From positions 1 through 64,000 of the forward strand of contig JAKAWV010000005.1 of assembly GCA_021827205.1 (NCBI GenBank): a stretch of 64,000 nucleotides of DNA, given 5' to 3'. This DNA comes from Pseudomonadota bacterium. GTDB lineage: Bacteria > Pseudomonadota > Gammaproteobacteria > Xanthomonadales > Rhodanobacteraceae. Below the pieces are notes generated by a model, which did no database searches, was not told the origin of the DNA, and saw nothing but the letters and a program-made list of their open reading frames with translations. The position numbers and the translations under genes were made by a program. Each line of letters starts with the position of its first letter. The first letter of the stretch is position 1. This document shows positions 8,469 to 16,509 of this stretch, piece by piece.

Positions 8469-9712
8469 GCGCGGCCGCGCACAGCGGCGCCACGGCGCCA
8501 CGGCGCAACACTTGCGCGGTGCGGGTCGGGCGCGTGCGCGTCGGCGGCGATGCGCCGATCGTGGTGCAGTCGATGACCAACACCGACACCGCTGACGTCA
8601 AGACCACGACGCAGCAGGTGGCCGAGCTGGCGCGCGCCGGTTCCGAACTGGTGCGCGTCACCGTCAATACGCCCGAGGCCGCCGCCGCCGTGCCGCGCAT
8701 CCGCGAACGTCTGGACATGATTGGCGCCGAGGTGCCGCTGATCGGCGATTTCCACTACAACGGCCACCAGTTGCTGACCGCCGAGCCGGCCTGCGCAGAG
8801 GCGCTGGCCAAGTACCGCATCAATCCAGGCAATGTCGGCTTCGGCAGGAAAAAGGATACGCAGTTCGCGGCCATCATCGAGATCGCCCTGCGCCATGACA
8901 AGCCGGTGCGCATCGGCGCCAACTGGGGCTCGCTCGATCAGTCCCTGCTGGCGCGGTTGATGGACGAAAACCACGCCCGCGCGCAGCCCTGGGATGCCGC
9001 CGCCGTGGGCCGCGAGGCCTTGATCCGCTCGGCGCTGGATTCCGCCGCGCGCGCCGAGGAATTGGGATTAAGCCACGATCGTATCCTGTTGTCGTGCAAG
9101 GTTTCCGGCGTGCAGGAGTTGATCGCCGTATACCGTGATCTGGCCGCACGCAGCGATTACGCGTTGCACCTCGGGCTGACCGAGGCGGGCATGGGTTCCA
9201 AGGGCATCGTCGCCTCCGCCGCGGCGCTGGCGGTGCTGCTGCAGGAGGGCATCGGCGACACCATTCGCATCTCGCTGACGCCGGCGCCCGGCGAGGCGCG
9301 CACGCGCGAGGTGATCGTCGCGCAGGAACTGCTGCAGACCATGGGCCTGCGCGCATTCACGCCGCTGGTCACCGCGTGTCCGGGCTGCGGGCGCACCACC
9401 AGCAGTTTCTTCCAGGAACTCGCGCAGCGCGTGCAGGAACATGTGCGCGCGCGCATGCCCGAGTGGCGGTTGCAGTACGACGGCGTGGAAAACCTCACGC
9501 TGGCGGTGATGGGTTGCGTGGTCAACGGCCCCGGCGAGTCGCGTCACGCCAACCTCGGCATCTCGCTGCCTGGCACCGGCGAGACGCCCGCCGCGCCGGT
9601 ATTCGTCGATGGCGAGAAAACCGTCACCTTGCGCGGCGAGAATATCGCCGATGAGTTCATCGGCATCCTCGAAAACTACGTCACCACGCGCTACACCCTG
9701 CGTGGCGGATGA
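8465..9712 (+). CDS. ispG: 4-hydroxy-3-methylbut-2-en-1-yl diphosphate synthase (IspG/GcpE)
   Basis: 415 residues, the normal length for proteobacterial IspG. This 4Fe-4S enzyme catalyses the penultimate step of the MEP isoprenoid pathway. Visible signatures are [19 protein letters not shown] at the N-terminus, RINPGNVGF, and the cluster-binding [10 protein letters not shown] together with GCVVNGPGE. The start overlaps the previous stop as ATGA. Isoprenoid precursors made here would feed the cis-prenyltransferase at 14.4 kb and hopanoids, but no shared control is visible. Confidence 0.97.
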   Translation: MSAAAHSGATAPRRNTCAVRVGRVRVGGDAPIVVQSMTNTDTADVKTTTQQVAELARAGSELVRVTVNTPEAAAAVPRIRERLDMIGAEVPLIGDFHYNGHQLLTAEPACAEALAKYRINPGNVGFGRKKDTQFAAIIEIALRHDKPVRIGANWGSLDQSLLARLMDENHARAQPWDAAAVGREALIRSALDSAARAEELGLSHDRILLSCKVSGVQELIAVYRDLAARSDYALHLGLTEAGMGSKGIVASAAALAVLLQEGIGDTIRISLTPAPGEARTREVIVAQELLQTMGLRAFTPLVTACPGCGRTTSSFFQELAQRVQEHVRARMPEWRLQYDGVENLTLAVMGCVVNGPGESRHANLGISLPGTGETPAAPVFVDGEKTVTLRGENIADEFIGILENYVTTRYTLRGG

Positions 9713-9746
9713 GCCGGCGCATACGGCTCCGTCAGCACACGGCCAT

Positions 9747-9765
9747 ATATCACGTAAATATCACG
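9747..9765. promoter_or_regulatory. Direct repeat ATATCACG upstream of the BNR-repeat gene
   Basis: Two copies of ATATCACG start 11 bases apart, one helical turn, in an AT-rich gap of about 160 bases in otherwise GC-rich DNA. The spacing is what an activator binding as a tandem dimer would use. No regulator is identified. Confidence 0.25.
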
Positions 9766-9876
9766 GAAAAATCATCAAAAAGTATTCATGCGAAGCATCG
9801 AATTGCTTTGCGGCAGCCATCCAATCTGATTAGGTTTCCGTAAGCCGGCCACGGTTCCGACATGCGGAGACTGCTC

Positions 9877-12800
9877 ATGTACCCAGGTGTGTGTCGCTCG
9901 ATTCTCGCGTTCACCGGCTTTTGCACACTGACGCTGTGCATGGCGCTGGCCGCAGGCAACGTACTCGCCGGCAGCGCGCCGGCCGTGGCGCCCATGACGG
10001 CACTGAAGTGGCGCAGTATCGGCCCGTACATCGGCGGGCGCGTGGTCGCGGTGGCCGGCGTGCCGAGCGAGCGCGACCTGTTCTACATGGGCGCGGTCGA
10101 CGGCGGCGTGTGGCGCAGCACCGACTACGGCGTCAAGTGGATCAATCTCACCGACGGCACCCTGCCGGGCTCCAGCAACAGTATCGGCGCGCTCGCGGTG
10201 GCGCCGTCGAACCCGAAGGTGATCTACGCCGGCACCGGCGAGAGCGACATCCGCGGCGACATGATCACCGGCGACGGCGTGTTCCGCTCCGACGACGCCG
10301 GCAAGACCTGGCACGCGGCGGGCCTCGCCGACACCCACACCATCAGCGCGATCGTGGTCGATCCGAAGAATCCCGAGGTGGTCTATGCCGCGTCGATGGG
10401 CCACGTGTTCAAGTCCAACGCCGAGCGCGGCGTGTTCAAGTCGGTCGACGGTGGTAAGACCTGGACCAAGATCCTCTACGTCGATGCCAAGACCGGCGCC
10501 ATCGACCTGGTGATGGACCCGAAGAACCCCGACGTGCTCTACGCCGCGATGTGGCAGGCGTACCGCCGGCCGTGGACGCTGCAGGACGGCGGTCCCGGCA
10601 GCGGCTTGTACAAGAGCAGCGACGGCGGCGCGCACTGGACCGAGATTTCGCGCCACGCCGGTTTTCCGCAAGGCGTGCTGGGACGCATCGGCGTCAGCGT
10701 CGCCGCCAGCGATCCGAGCGTGGTCTACGCGATCGTGCAGGCCAAGGGCGGCGGCGTGTTCCGCTCCAATGATGCCGGCGCGACGTGGACGCGCATCAAC
10801 GCCAACTGGAGCCTGCGCCAGCGCGCGTTCTATTACATGAGCATTTTCGCCGACCCGACCGACGCCAACACGGTGTATGTGCCCGAGGTCGATGCGCTGT
10901 GGGTCTCGCGCGACGGCGGCAAGACGTTCGCCAAGCTGCACACGCCGCACGGTGACAATCACATCGTCTGGATCAACCCCCACGATCCCAAGCTGCTGCT
11001 GGAGGGCAACGACGGCGGCGCCACCGTGTCCACCGACGGCGGCGTGACCTGGAGCGGTGACCACAACCAGCCCACCGGGCAGTTCTATCACGTGGCGCTG
11101 GACGACCAGTTCCCGTTCCACATCTACGGCGCGCAGCAGGACGAGGGTTCGTTTGAAGGCCCCAGCGCGACGCCTGCCGGGATGATTCCTCTGGGTGACT
11201 GGCGACCGGTGGCCTACAACGAGGCCACCTTCATTGCACCGCAGCCCGGCCGCCCATCGATCACCTACGGCGCCGGCTACTTCAGCATCCTGAGGCGTTA
11301 CGACCAGCGCACCGGCCAGTTCCGCGAGATCAGCCCCTGGCCCGAGTACCAGGAAGGCGCGGCGTCCAACCAGCTCAAGTACCGCTTCGGCTGGACCCAT
11401 CCGATCCTGTTCGCGGCGGCCAATCCCAAGGAACTGCTGCTCGCTTCGCAGTACGTGCTGAAGAGCACCGACGGCGTCGAGACCTGGACGCGCATCAGCC
11501 CGGATCTGACGCGCAACGATCCCGTCACCGAGATGCCCAGCGGCGGGCCGGTCGATCTCGACCAGTCGGGCGCGGAGATCTTCCCCGACATCTCGGCGCT
11601 GGCGCCCTCGCCGCTGGACGCCGACATCATCTGGGCCGGTTCGGCCGACGGCCTGGTCCACGTCACCACGGATGGCGGCAAGCGCTGGAAACTGGTCACG
11701 CCCGAAGGCATCCCCGGCTGGGCGCAGATCAGCTCGATCGAGCCCTCGCACGTGGCCAAGGGTAGCGCGTACCTGACCGCCTCGCGCTACATGTGGGACG
11801 ACTTCCATCCCTATGTGTTCGAGACCAGCGACTACGGCGCGCACTGGACACCGATCACCACCGGCCTGCCCGCTGACCAGTACGCCTTCGTCGTGCGCCA
11901 GGATCCGAACGACGCGCGGCTGCTGTTCCTCGGCACCAAGAACAGCGTTTATGCCAGCTTCGACGGCGGCCGGTACTGGCACCCGCTGGCGCTGAACCTG
12001 CCCAAGGTGCAGGTGCGCGATCTGGCCATCAATGTGCGCCAGGGCGATCTGGTCGCCGCCACGCACGGGCGCTCGTTCTGGATCCTCGACAATCTGGCCC
12101 TGCTCGAGCAGATGACCCGGCAGCCGACGGTCGCCGCCAACGCCGCGCAGGTGTTCGCGCCCGAAACCGCCTGGTTGACCCACGCCTATGGCGTCAGCGA
12201 GTACGCCAGGTTCGTGCTCGACGCCGGTGCCAATCCGCCGTTCGGCGCGACGGTGTTCTTCCACATCCCCGCCGGCTACGACGGCAAGACGCCGGTCACG
12301 CTCAGCTTCGTCGATGCGCAAGGGCAGGTGGTGCGCCGTTTCGCGCTGCACCTCAAGATGACGACGCCCAAACCGGCCGCGACCGTGCGCGACAACTGGA
12401 CGCCGATCCAGGCCAAGGACGCAGCGGACACCAAGCTCACCGCGATCGCGCCCGGCATGAACCGCCTGCAGTGGAACCTGCGCTATCCCGACGCCACCGA
12501 AGTCACCGGTTTCCAGGCGCCGATCGCGGCCGGCGGGCTCGATGACACCGTGGAAGGCCCGACGGTCATGCCCGGCCGCTACACCGCCGTGCTCGACTAC
12601 GGCGGCAAGAAGTCCGCGCAGCCGTTCATCGTGGCGCTCGATCCGCGCCTGCATCCGGCACCCGACGCGCTGGCCGCGCGCCTCGCGTTGGGATTGAAGA
12701 TCCATGCCGCGCTGGACACGCTGGACCGCACTCTCAATCAAGCTATCGCTCTACGCGACCGGCTCGACGGCGCTGTCGCCGCGGGGATGACCGGGGCGAA

Positions 12801-13056
12801 GGCGCAGCCGGCGCTGAGCGCGCTCGACGCCGACATCGCCAGCCTGGTCGCGCTGCAGATCCAGTCCAGTGAAGGCAGCCTGATGCACGAGACGAAGCTG
12901 CGCAGCCATCTGGCTTATCTCGCCGCCGATATCGACCTCAGCTACGACCGACCGACGCAGGCGGAGTACGCCGTATTCGATCACCTCAGCCAGCAGGCGC
13001 TGGCGGGCGAGCAGAAACTGCATGCCGACATTGCGCAGGGTCAACGCGTGCTCTAG
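9877..13056 (+). CDS. Large secreted BNR/sortilin-type beta-propeller protein
   Basis: 1059 residues from the ATG at 9877, preceded by GGAG at 7 bases; an ATG at 9862 is open but has no binding site. A signal peptide (about residues 1-32, ending near NVLAGSA) sends it across the inner membrane. Repeated Asp-box/BNR blocks follow: GVWRSTDYGVKW, GVFRSDDAGKTW, GVFKSVDGGKTW, GLYKSSDGGAHW, GVFRSNDAGATW and VSRDGGKTF. They are typical of the VPS10/sortilin-like propellers called 'glycosyl hydrolase' in many annotations. The last 300 residues form a separate region with a helical end. No catalytic residues for glycoside hydrolysis are evident, so an enzymatic role is unproven. Confidence 0.8.
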   Translation: MYPGVCRSILAFTGFCTLTLCMALAAGNVLAGSAPAVAPMTALKWRSIGPYIGGRVVAVAGVPSERDLFYMGAVDGGVWRSTDYGVKWINLTDGTLPGSSNSIGALAVAPSNPKVIYAGTGESDIRGDMITGDGVFRSDDAGKTWHAAGLADTHTISAIVVDPKNPEVVYAASMGHVFKSNAERGVFKSVDGGKTWTKILYVDAKTGAIDLVMDPKNPDVLYAAMWQAYRRPWTLQDGGPGSGLYKSSDGGAHWTEISRHAGFPQGVLGRIGVSVAASDPSVVYAIVQAKGGGVFRSNDAGATWTRINANWSLRQRAFYYMSIFADPTDANTVYVPEVDALWVSRDGGKTFAKLHTPHGDNHIVWINPHDPKLLLEGNDGGATVSTDGGVTWSGDHNQPTGQFYHVALDDQFPFHIYGAQQDEGSFEGPSATPAGMIPLGDWRPVAYNEATFIAPQPGRPSITYGAGYFSILRRYDQRTGQFREISPWPEYQEGAASNQLKYRFGWTHPILFAAANPKELLLASQYVLKSTDGVETWTRISPDLTRNDPVTEMPSGGPVDLDQSGAEIFPDISALAPSPLDADIIWAGSADGLVHVTTDGGKRWKLVTPEGIPGWAQISSIEPSHVAKGSAYLTASRYMWDDFHPYVFETSDYGAHWTPITTGLPADQYAFVVRQDPNDARLLFLGTKNSVYASFDGGRYWHPLALNLPKVQVRDLAINVRQGDLVAATHGRSFWILDNLALLEQMTRQPTVAANAAQVFAPETAWLTHAYGVSEYARFVLDAGANPPFGATVFFHIPAGYDGKTPVTLSFVDAQGQVVRRFALHLKMTTPKPAATVRDNWTPIQAKDAADTKLTAIAPGMNRLQWNLRYPDATEVTGFQAPIAAGGLDDTVEGPTVMPGRYTAVLDYGGKKSAQPFIVALDPRLHPAPDALAARLALGLKIHAALDTLDRTLNQAIALRDRLDGAVAAGMTGAKAQPALSALDADIASLVALQIQSSEGSLMHETKLRSHLAYLAADIDLSYDRPTQAEYAVFDHLSQQALAGEQKLHADIAQGQRVL

Positions 13057-13061
13057 CGTTG

Positions 13062-13100
13062 CGCGACGGAGCGGCGGATGATTGCCGCCTCTCCGTCGCG
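13062..13100 (+). terminator. Hairpin downstream of the BNR-repeat gene
   Basis: GCGACGGAG (13063-13071) pairs with CTCCGTCGC (13091-13099), and after one mismatch GGCGG pairs with CCGCC, leaving a short loop. It begins 6 bases after the stop codon. There is no T tract, so it is either a Rho-assisted terminator or an mRNA 3'-end stabiliser. Confidence 0.45.
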
Positions 13101-13135
13101 ATGATGCAATCCATGCCCATCAGGAGGATTCACGC

Positions 13136-13699
13136 ATGACGCGCGCACCGAACGTCGCCGTGATCGTCGGCAGCCTGCGCAAGGAGTCCTTCAACCGGCG
13201 CATGGCGCTGGCGCTGCAGGCCATGGCGCGGGGCACGCTGGATCTGCAACTCATCGAGATCGGCGCGCTGCCGCTGTACAACCAGGATCTCGATGCCGCG
13301 CCACCCGCGTCGTGGACCGCGTTCCGCGATGCCATCCGCGCCAGCGATGCGTTGCTGTTTGTCACCCCCGAATACAACCGCTCGGTGCCCGGCGTGCTCA
13401 AGAACGCGCTGGATGTGGGCTCGCGTCCCTATGGCCACAGCGTGTGGGGCGGCAAGCCCGGCGCGGTGATCAGCGTGTCGCCCGGCGCGATCGGCGGCTT
13501 CGGCGCCAACCACCACTTGCGCCAGTCTCTGGTATTTCTCGACGTGCCGACCCTGGCGCAGCCCGAGGCCTACGTCGGCGGCGCCGGCACCTTGTTCGAC
13601 GAGCAGGGCCATATCGCCAACGAAGCCACGCGCGGCTTCATGCAGAAGTTTCTCGATGCCTTCGCGGCGTGGGTTGCCGTGCAGCGCAAGCCGGCGTGA
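13136..13699 (+). CDS. NAD(P)H-dependent FMN reductase family protein
   Basis: 187 residues. The ATG at 13136 has an AGGAGG 9 bases upstream. This is a flavodoxin-fold quinone/chromate/azo reductase-like protein. The N-terminal VIVGSLRKESFNRRMA is the FMN phosphate-binding loop. LYNQDLD, TPEYNRSVPGVLKNALD and SPGAIGGFGANHHLR are the conserved core motifs of this family. Its electron acceptor cannot be told from sequence. It stands as a single gene between the BNR protein and a cytochrome c. Confidence 0.9.
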   Translation: MTRAPNVAVIVGSLRKESFNRRMALALQAMARGTLDLQLIEIGALPLYNQDLDAAPPASWTAFRDAIRASDALLFVTPEYNRSVPGVLKNALDVGSRPYGHSVWGGKPGAVISVSPGAIGGFGANHHLRQSLVFLDVPTLAQPEAYVGGAGTLFDEQGHIANEATRGFMQKFLDAFAAWVAVQRKPA

Positions 13700-13776
13700 G
13701 GGCTATGCATTCCACGACAGGCTGTTTCCAGACAGTCCATCCAATACGCTTAGCCATTGATCAGAGGACACTCGAC

Positions 13777-14223
13777 ATGAACGTAAAGAAGCCAATCGCC
13801 TCCTGTACCCGCCTGCTCGCAGGAGTCCTGGTGCTTGGGTTGTGCGCGCCCAATGTCTGGGCCAAGGGGCCGGACTCGCTGCACGCAGCGATCGAAAGCG
13901 GTAGTCACCTCTTCACGACCGATACCTTCGGCGGCAGGGGCATGACTTGCCAGAGCTGCCACTCGGGAGGCGGCAAAATATCGGGCCAACTCGCCAACGG
14001 CGGCAAGATTCCGAGCCTGAGCAACGCCGCCGCGATTTTCCCGCGCTACAGTCCGCGCGCTGGCAAGGTCATCACCCTCGAAGACCAGATCCGCGGGTGC
14101 ATTGCCGGCGGCCTCGGTGGCAAGCCGCCAGCCTACGGCAGCCAGAAACTGAACGATTTAGTGAGTTATCTGACCTTCCTGTCCAACGGCAAGCCGATCG
14201 ACATGGGTGGCAAACCGAAATAG
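13777..14223 (+). CDS. Periplasmic monohaem c-type cytochrome
   Basis: 148 residues with a signal peptide (LLAGVLVLGLCAPNVWA-K). One haem-binding motif, CQSCH, follows RGMTCQSCHSGGGK. Two Met residues close to the C-terminus (MTC before the haem and DMGG at the end) leave the axial ligand uncertain. The GLGGKPPAYGSQKLNDLVSYLTFLS helix is typical of class I cytochrome domains of the SoxX/TsdA type. AGAGGA precedes the ATG at 13777. The redox partner is unknown; a hairpin follows the gene. Confidence 0.85.
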   Translation: MNVKKPIASCTRLLAGVLVLGLCAPNVWAKGPDSLHAAIESGSHLFTTDTFGGRGMTCQSCHSGGGKISGQLANGGKIPSLSNAAAIFPRYSPRAGKVITLEDQIRGCIAGGLGGKPPAYGSQKLNDLVSYLTFLSNGKPIDMGGKPK

Positions 14224-14280
14224 ACGAGTGGTGCAGTGCGACCCAGAGCGGGTCCACATTGCCGGACGTAGCGAGGGCGG

Positions 14281-14303
14281 ACGTTGCATTGCTGATGCAA
14301 CGT
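14281..14303 (+). terminator. Hairpin after the cytochrome c gene
   Basis: ACGTTGCAT and ATGCAACGT form a perfect 9-base stem with a 5-base loop, 57 bases after the cytochrome stop and 72 bases before the next start. No strong T run follows. It probably marks the transcript end. Confidence 0.4.
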
Positions 14304-14375
14304 TGTGCTTGCCACGGCGGACGCCACGGTTCCGCCGGCACGAGCTGGCGCAGGCATCCGGAGGAGAATGTCGCG

Positions 14376-15191
14376 ATGACCAGGAACGCGCGGTTCGCCG
14401 ATCGCCTGCGCGCCTGGGCTTGGTGGCCGATCTACCGGATCTATGAGCGCCGCCTGGCCAGGCAGGTCGCCACCGGGCCGATGCCCCGGCATGTCGGGAT
14501 CATCCTCGATGGCAATCGCCGGCATGGGCGTGCCGCGGGATTGCACGAGCCCGAGACGATCTATCGGCTGGGCGCGGCGAAGCTCGACGACATTCTGGCC
14601 TGGAGTGCCGATCTGGGCATTTCGATGGTGACGCTGTGGGTGTTCTCGCCGGACAATCTGGGCCGCCCGGAAGCCGAGGTCGACGGCATTCTCGGCGCAG
14701 TCGAGGCGAAGATCCGCGCCTTGGTCGACGATCCGCATATCCGACACCGGGGGGTGCGGGTGGCAGCGATCGGCCGGCGCGAGATCCTGCCGCCGGCCCT
14801 GCTCGAAGCGATCGACGCGGCGCAGGTGGCGACCGGCGGCAATGACCGCATGACCGTGATTCTGGCCGTCGGCTATGGCGGCCGCGAGGAAATCACCGAC
14901 GCGGTGCGCGCCCTGATCGCCAACCGTGCCGCGCGCGGCGACTCGATCGCCGAGATCCTCTCGGAAATCAGCCCCGCGGCGATCCACCGGCATCTCTATC
15001 TTCCCGAACTGCCCGATCCCGATCTGATCATCCGCACCAGCGGCGAGGTCCGGCTGTCCGGATTCCTGCTCTGGCAGAGTGCGCACAGCGAGTTGCATTT
15101 CTGCGACGCGAACTGGCCGGCATTCCGGCGGATCGACTATCTGCGGGCGATCCGCTCGTTCCAGCGCCGCGACCGCCGCTACGGTCGGTGA
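14376..15191 (+). CDS. Short-chain cis-prenyl diphosphate synthase (UppS family, Rv1086-like)
   Basis: 271 residues. The ATG at 14376 has GGAGGAG 9 bases upstream. Core motifs of cis-prenyltransferases are present: the catalytic Asp in IILDGNRRHGRA, then FSPDNLGRP, VGYGGREEITDAV and IIRTSGEVRLSGFLLWQS. Two parts differ from ordinary UppS and resemble the mycobacterial Z,E-farnesyl diphosphate synthase Rv1086. One is the N-terminal WWPIYRIYERRLARQV helix; the other is the ending PAFRRIDYLRAIRSFQRRDRRYGR, read as PAFRR…YLRAIR…RRYGR. It therefore probably makes a short Z-prenyl diphosphate rather than undecaprenyl diphosphate. The housekeeping uppS is expected elsewhere in the genome. Confidence 0.8.
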   Translation: MTRNARFADRLRAWAWWPIYRIYERRLARQVATGPMPRHVGIILDGNRRHGRAAGLHEPETIYRLGAAKLDDILAWSADLGISMVTLWVFSPDNLGRPEAEVDGILGAVEAKIRALVDDPHIRHRGVRVAAIGRREILPPALLEAIDAAQVATGGNDRMTVILAVGYGGREEITDAVRALIANRAARGDSIAEILSEISPAAIHRHLYLPELPDPDLIIRTSGEVRLSGFLLWQSAHSELHFCDANWPAFRRIDYLRAIRSFQRRDRRYGR

Positions 15192-15295
15192 CCCGCGTAC
15201 TGGTGTGACGCGCGTGGTCCGACGATGAAGGGCAAGTGATTTTGGCGCGTGATGGGTGAGAAGGGCAGTGATGGTGATGGCGCCGGCGATGCAGC

Positions 15296-15490
15296 GCGCC
15301 CAGGCAGCCAACTGCCGGGCGGACAGGCTTTCCTACACGGGTAAGCATTTCCACCAGCGTGTCGATGGTGAACTTGGACGTCTTGAGGCTCACGACGTCC
15401 GAAACACGCGGGCGAGAGACCATCAAGATCCGGGCGGCCCGCGCCTGCTTCAGGTGATGCTCCTGAATCCTGGCGATTCGCCTCTACGAC
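15296..15490 (-). pseudogene. Degraded XRE/HTH antitoxin fragment
   Basis: One minus-strand frame reads EHHLKQARAARILMVSRPRV and then SDVVSLKTSKFTIDTLVEML. This is the helix-turn-helix core of the HTH_37-type antitoxins (pattern Q-A-x-A-A-R-I-L-x-V-S-x-P-R-V-S-D). There is no proper start: the N-terminal third of the family is missing and unrelated sequence runs through from above. The frame then reads through without a sensible C-terminus. No toxin gene accompanies it. I read this as a decayed toxin-antitoxin relic. Confidence 0.5.
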
Positions 15491-15690
15491 GTCGGCCAGC
15501 GCGACGACTCGGTGTTCTGGTTCCACGCGGCCAAGGATCGCTATTTGACTGCGGCCGGGGTGGTGCTGGACATGCATTCGCCGGAGTTGGCGGATGCAGC
15601 AGATGCGGTTGCCGGTTTTGCGACGCTGGCCGGCCCGGTCATCGACGGTCATGCGTTCTGTGACATCCAGGCGCAGCAGTTATTCCTGAG
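15470..15690 (+). other. Unidentified protein-like fragment
   Basis: A plus-strand frame without a start codon gives RLYDVGQRDDSVFWFHAAK, then continues through VVLDMHSPELADAAD to QAQQLFLS, where it runs into the end of an antisense gene. The composition is protein-like, but I do not recognise it. It meets the HTH relic head-on at about 15480, so the junction may be a rearrangement point. Confidence 0.25.
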
Positions 15691-15901
15691 CATGAGCGAC
15701 ATGCCATTTGCGCAATGCCACCAAGCTCCAGATCAATTCCACGACACCAAATGGCCAGGTTCCGGCAAGAAACCCGTAGGCCGCCGAGCCCAGGCAGGAA
15801 ATGGAAAAGGCCAATGTAAACCAGGATGAGCGCGACTCCAAAGCATAGAACAACACCATCAAGGTCACGATCGAAGCGCCGTATAGAGTCAGCATGGGCA
15901 T
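15680..15901 (-). CDS. Small integral membrane protein of unknown function
   Basis: 73 residues from the ATG at 15901 (MPMLTLYG; the ATG at 15895 is the alternative). It contains three hydrophobic segments: LYGASIVTLMVLFYAL, SSWFTLAFSISCLGSAAYGFL and PFGVVELIWSLVAL, followed by RKWHVAHAQE. Spacing and the FxxGxWPFGVVExIW pattern look like a conserved small inner-membrane protein. I know of no assigned function. It lies among decayed fragments but is itself intact. Confidence 0.6.
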   Translation of the reverse strand: MPMLTLYGASIVTLMVLFYALESRSSWFTLAFSISCLGSAAYGFLAGTWPFGVVELIWSLVALRKWHVAHAQE

Positions 15902-16201
15902 CTCTTGCTCTGGATGTTGCACCTGTAGTTCGAGGCCGCCAGCAAACAATCACCGCGACATCGCTGCGATGAGCATACGTCAACGACGGGAGCCGGGGGC
16001 ACGGGCGCTCTGGAACAAGGGCCGGCTCGTGGGGCTCGGAAGACGCCCCCGAAGCTCCGCGATGGGGCATCCGCATTCGCCCGCGGCTCACGCAGTGCAT
16101 GCGGGAACTCGCCCTCCGGGCGCCGCAGTGGATGACGCGCTGGAGATGACTGAGCTGACGGTGGCCTGCCACCTGATTGGCATCGAGGTTCGGCTGGCTT
16201 T
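15902..16201. other. Stretch without a recognisable gene
   Basis: No frame here shows protein-like composition or a plausible start and binding site. It carries a few short inverted repeats and leads into a terminator-like hairpin at 16202. It appears to be decayed DNA between the small membrane protein and the aroG leader. Confidence 0.5.
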
Positions 16202-16227
16202 CCCTCTCCCACGGGAGAGGGGTTTTT
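16202..16227 (+). terminator. Terminator-like or REP-like hairpin with T run
   Basis: CCCTCTCCC and GGGAGAGGG form perfect 9-base arms around a 2-base spacer, followed by GTTTTT. It fits an intrinsic terminator for rightward transcription. It would insulate the aroG leader promoter from anything upstream. The same kind of palindrome is a frequent dispersed repeat in xanthomonads, so a REP-like origin is possible. Confidence 0.5.
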
Positions 16228-16293
16228 GGCTGCTGAACTTCAGCGCGAATCAGGTGCTGCCAAGGCTCGTGGAGCGCGGTTGTGCAGCCGGGC

Positions 16294-16321
16294 TTTGCAT
16301 TGGCGGCATCTGCTGTGTTAT
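16294..16321 (+). promoter_or_regulatory. Candidate promoter of the aroG leader
   Basis: TTTGCA (16294-16299) and TGTTAT (16316-16321) are spaced 16 bases apart, just upstream of the leader peptide ATG at 16332. Both hexamers are imperfect and the predicted 5' end would leave only a few bases before the ATG, so the leader could be nearly leaderless. This is a guess by position and consensus. Confidence 0.3.
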
Positions 16322-16331
16322 CAGTGTCCGC

Positions 16332-16415
16332 ATGAGCCCCGCCGTCCGTCGCCAATATTTTTGGTTTTACGTCTATCCGCAGTCACAGGCGGAGGCACGG
16401 GCGCGATTGACTTAA
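16332..16415 (+). CDS. Aromatic-rich leader peptide controlling aroG
   Basis: A 27-residue peptide, MSPAVRR followed by QYFWFYVY, then a hydrophilic tail and TAA. Codons 9-15 specify Tyr, Phe, Trp, Phe, Tyr, Val, Tyr: six aromatic residues in seven, covering all three aromatic amino acids. Such clustering is what ribosome-mediated attenuation leaders show (trpL, pheL). It sits 94 bases before the start of the DAHP synthase gene, the entry step of the aromatic pathway. Mutually exclusive RNA structures lie directly after the aromatic codons. There is no clear Shine-Dalgarno sequence. The peptide itself probably has no other function. Confidence 0.8.
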   Translation: MSPAVRRQYFWFYVYPQSQAEARARLT

Positions 16416-16471
16416 ACCAGCGATCGAACAGGATTCCCGACAAGCCGCCAACGACCACTGGCGGCTTTTTT
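16376..16471 (+). promoter_or_regulatory. Transcription attenuator of aroG (1:2, 2:3 and 3:4 hairpins)
   Basis: Four pairing segments are visible. Segment 1 TCCGC (16376-16380) directly follows the last aromatic codon and pairs with segment 2 GCGGA (16389-16393). Segment 2 can instead pair with segment 3: GGCGG (16388-16392) with CCGCC (16445-16449), extended by CGGG (16398-16401) with CCCG (16436-16439). Segments 3 and 4 form the terminator AAGCCGCCA (16442-16450) with TGGCGGCTT (16459-16467), which runs into T's to 16471. A ribosome stalled on the aromatic codons would mask segment 1, free segment 2 and prevent termination. The pairing is read directly; the mechanism follows the trp/phe attenuator model. 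Confidence 0.78.
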
Positions 16472-16509
16472 CATGGTCGCCCCTGGTCACCCCTCCAGGA
16501 ACCGCAACC

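Noticed and set aside
9775-12741. A 988-codon minus-strand open frame across the BNR-repeat gene
   Set aside because: It is the mirror of a highly GC-biased plus-strand gene. The plus strand has a signal peptide and repeated BNR motifs; the minus frame is a low-information Gly/Arg/His-rich sequence with no known domain.
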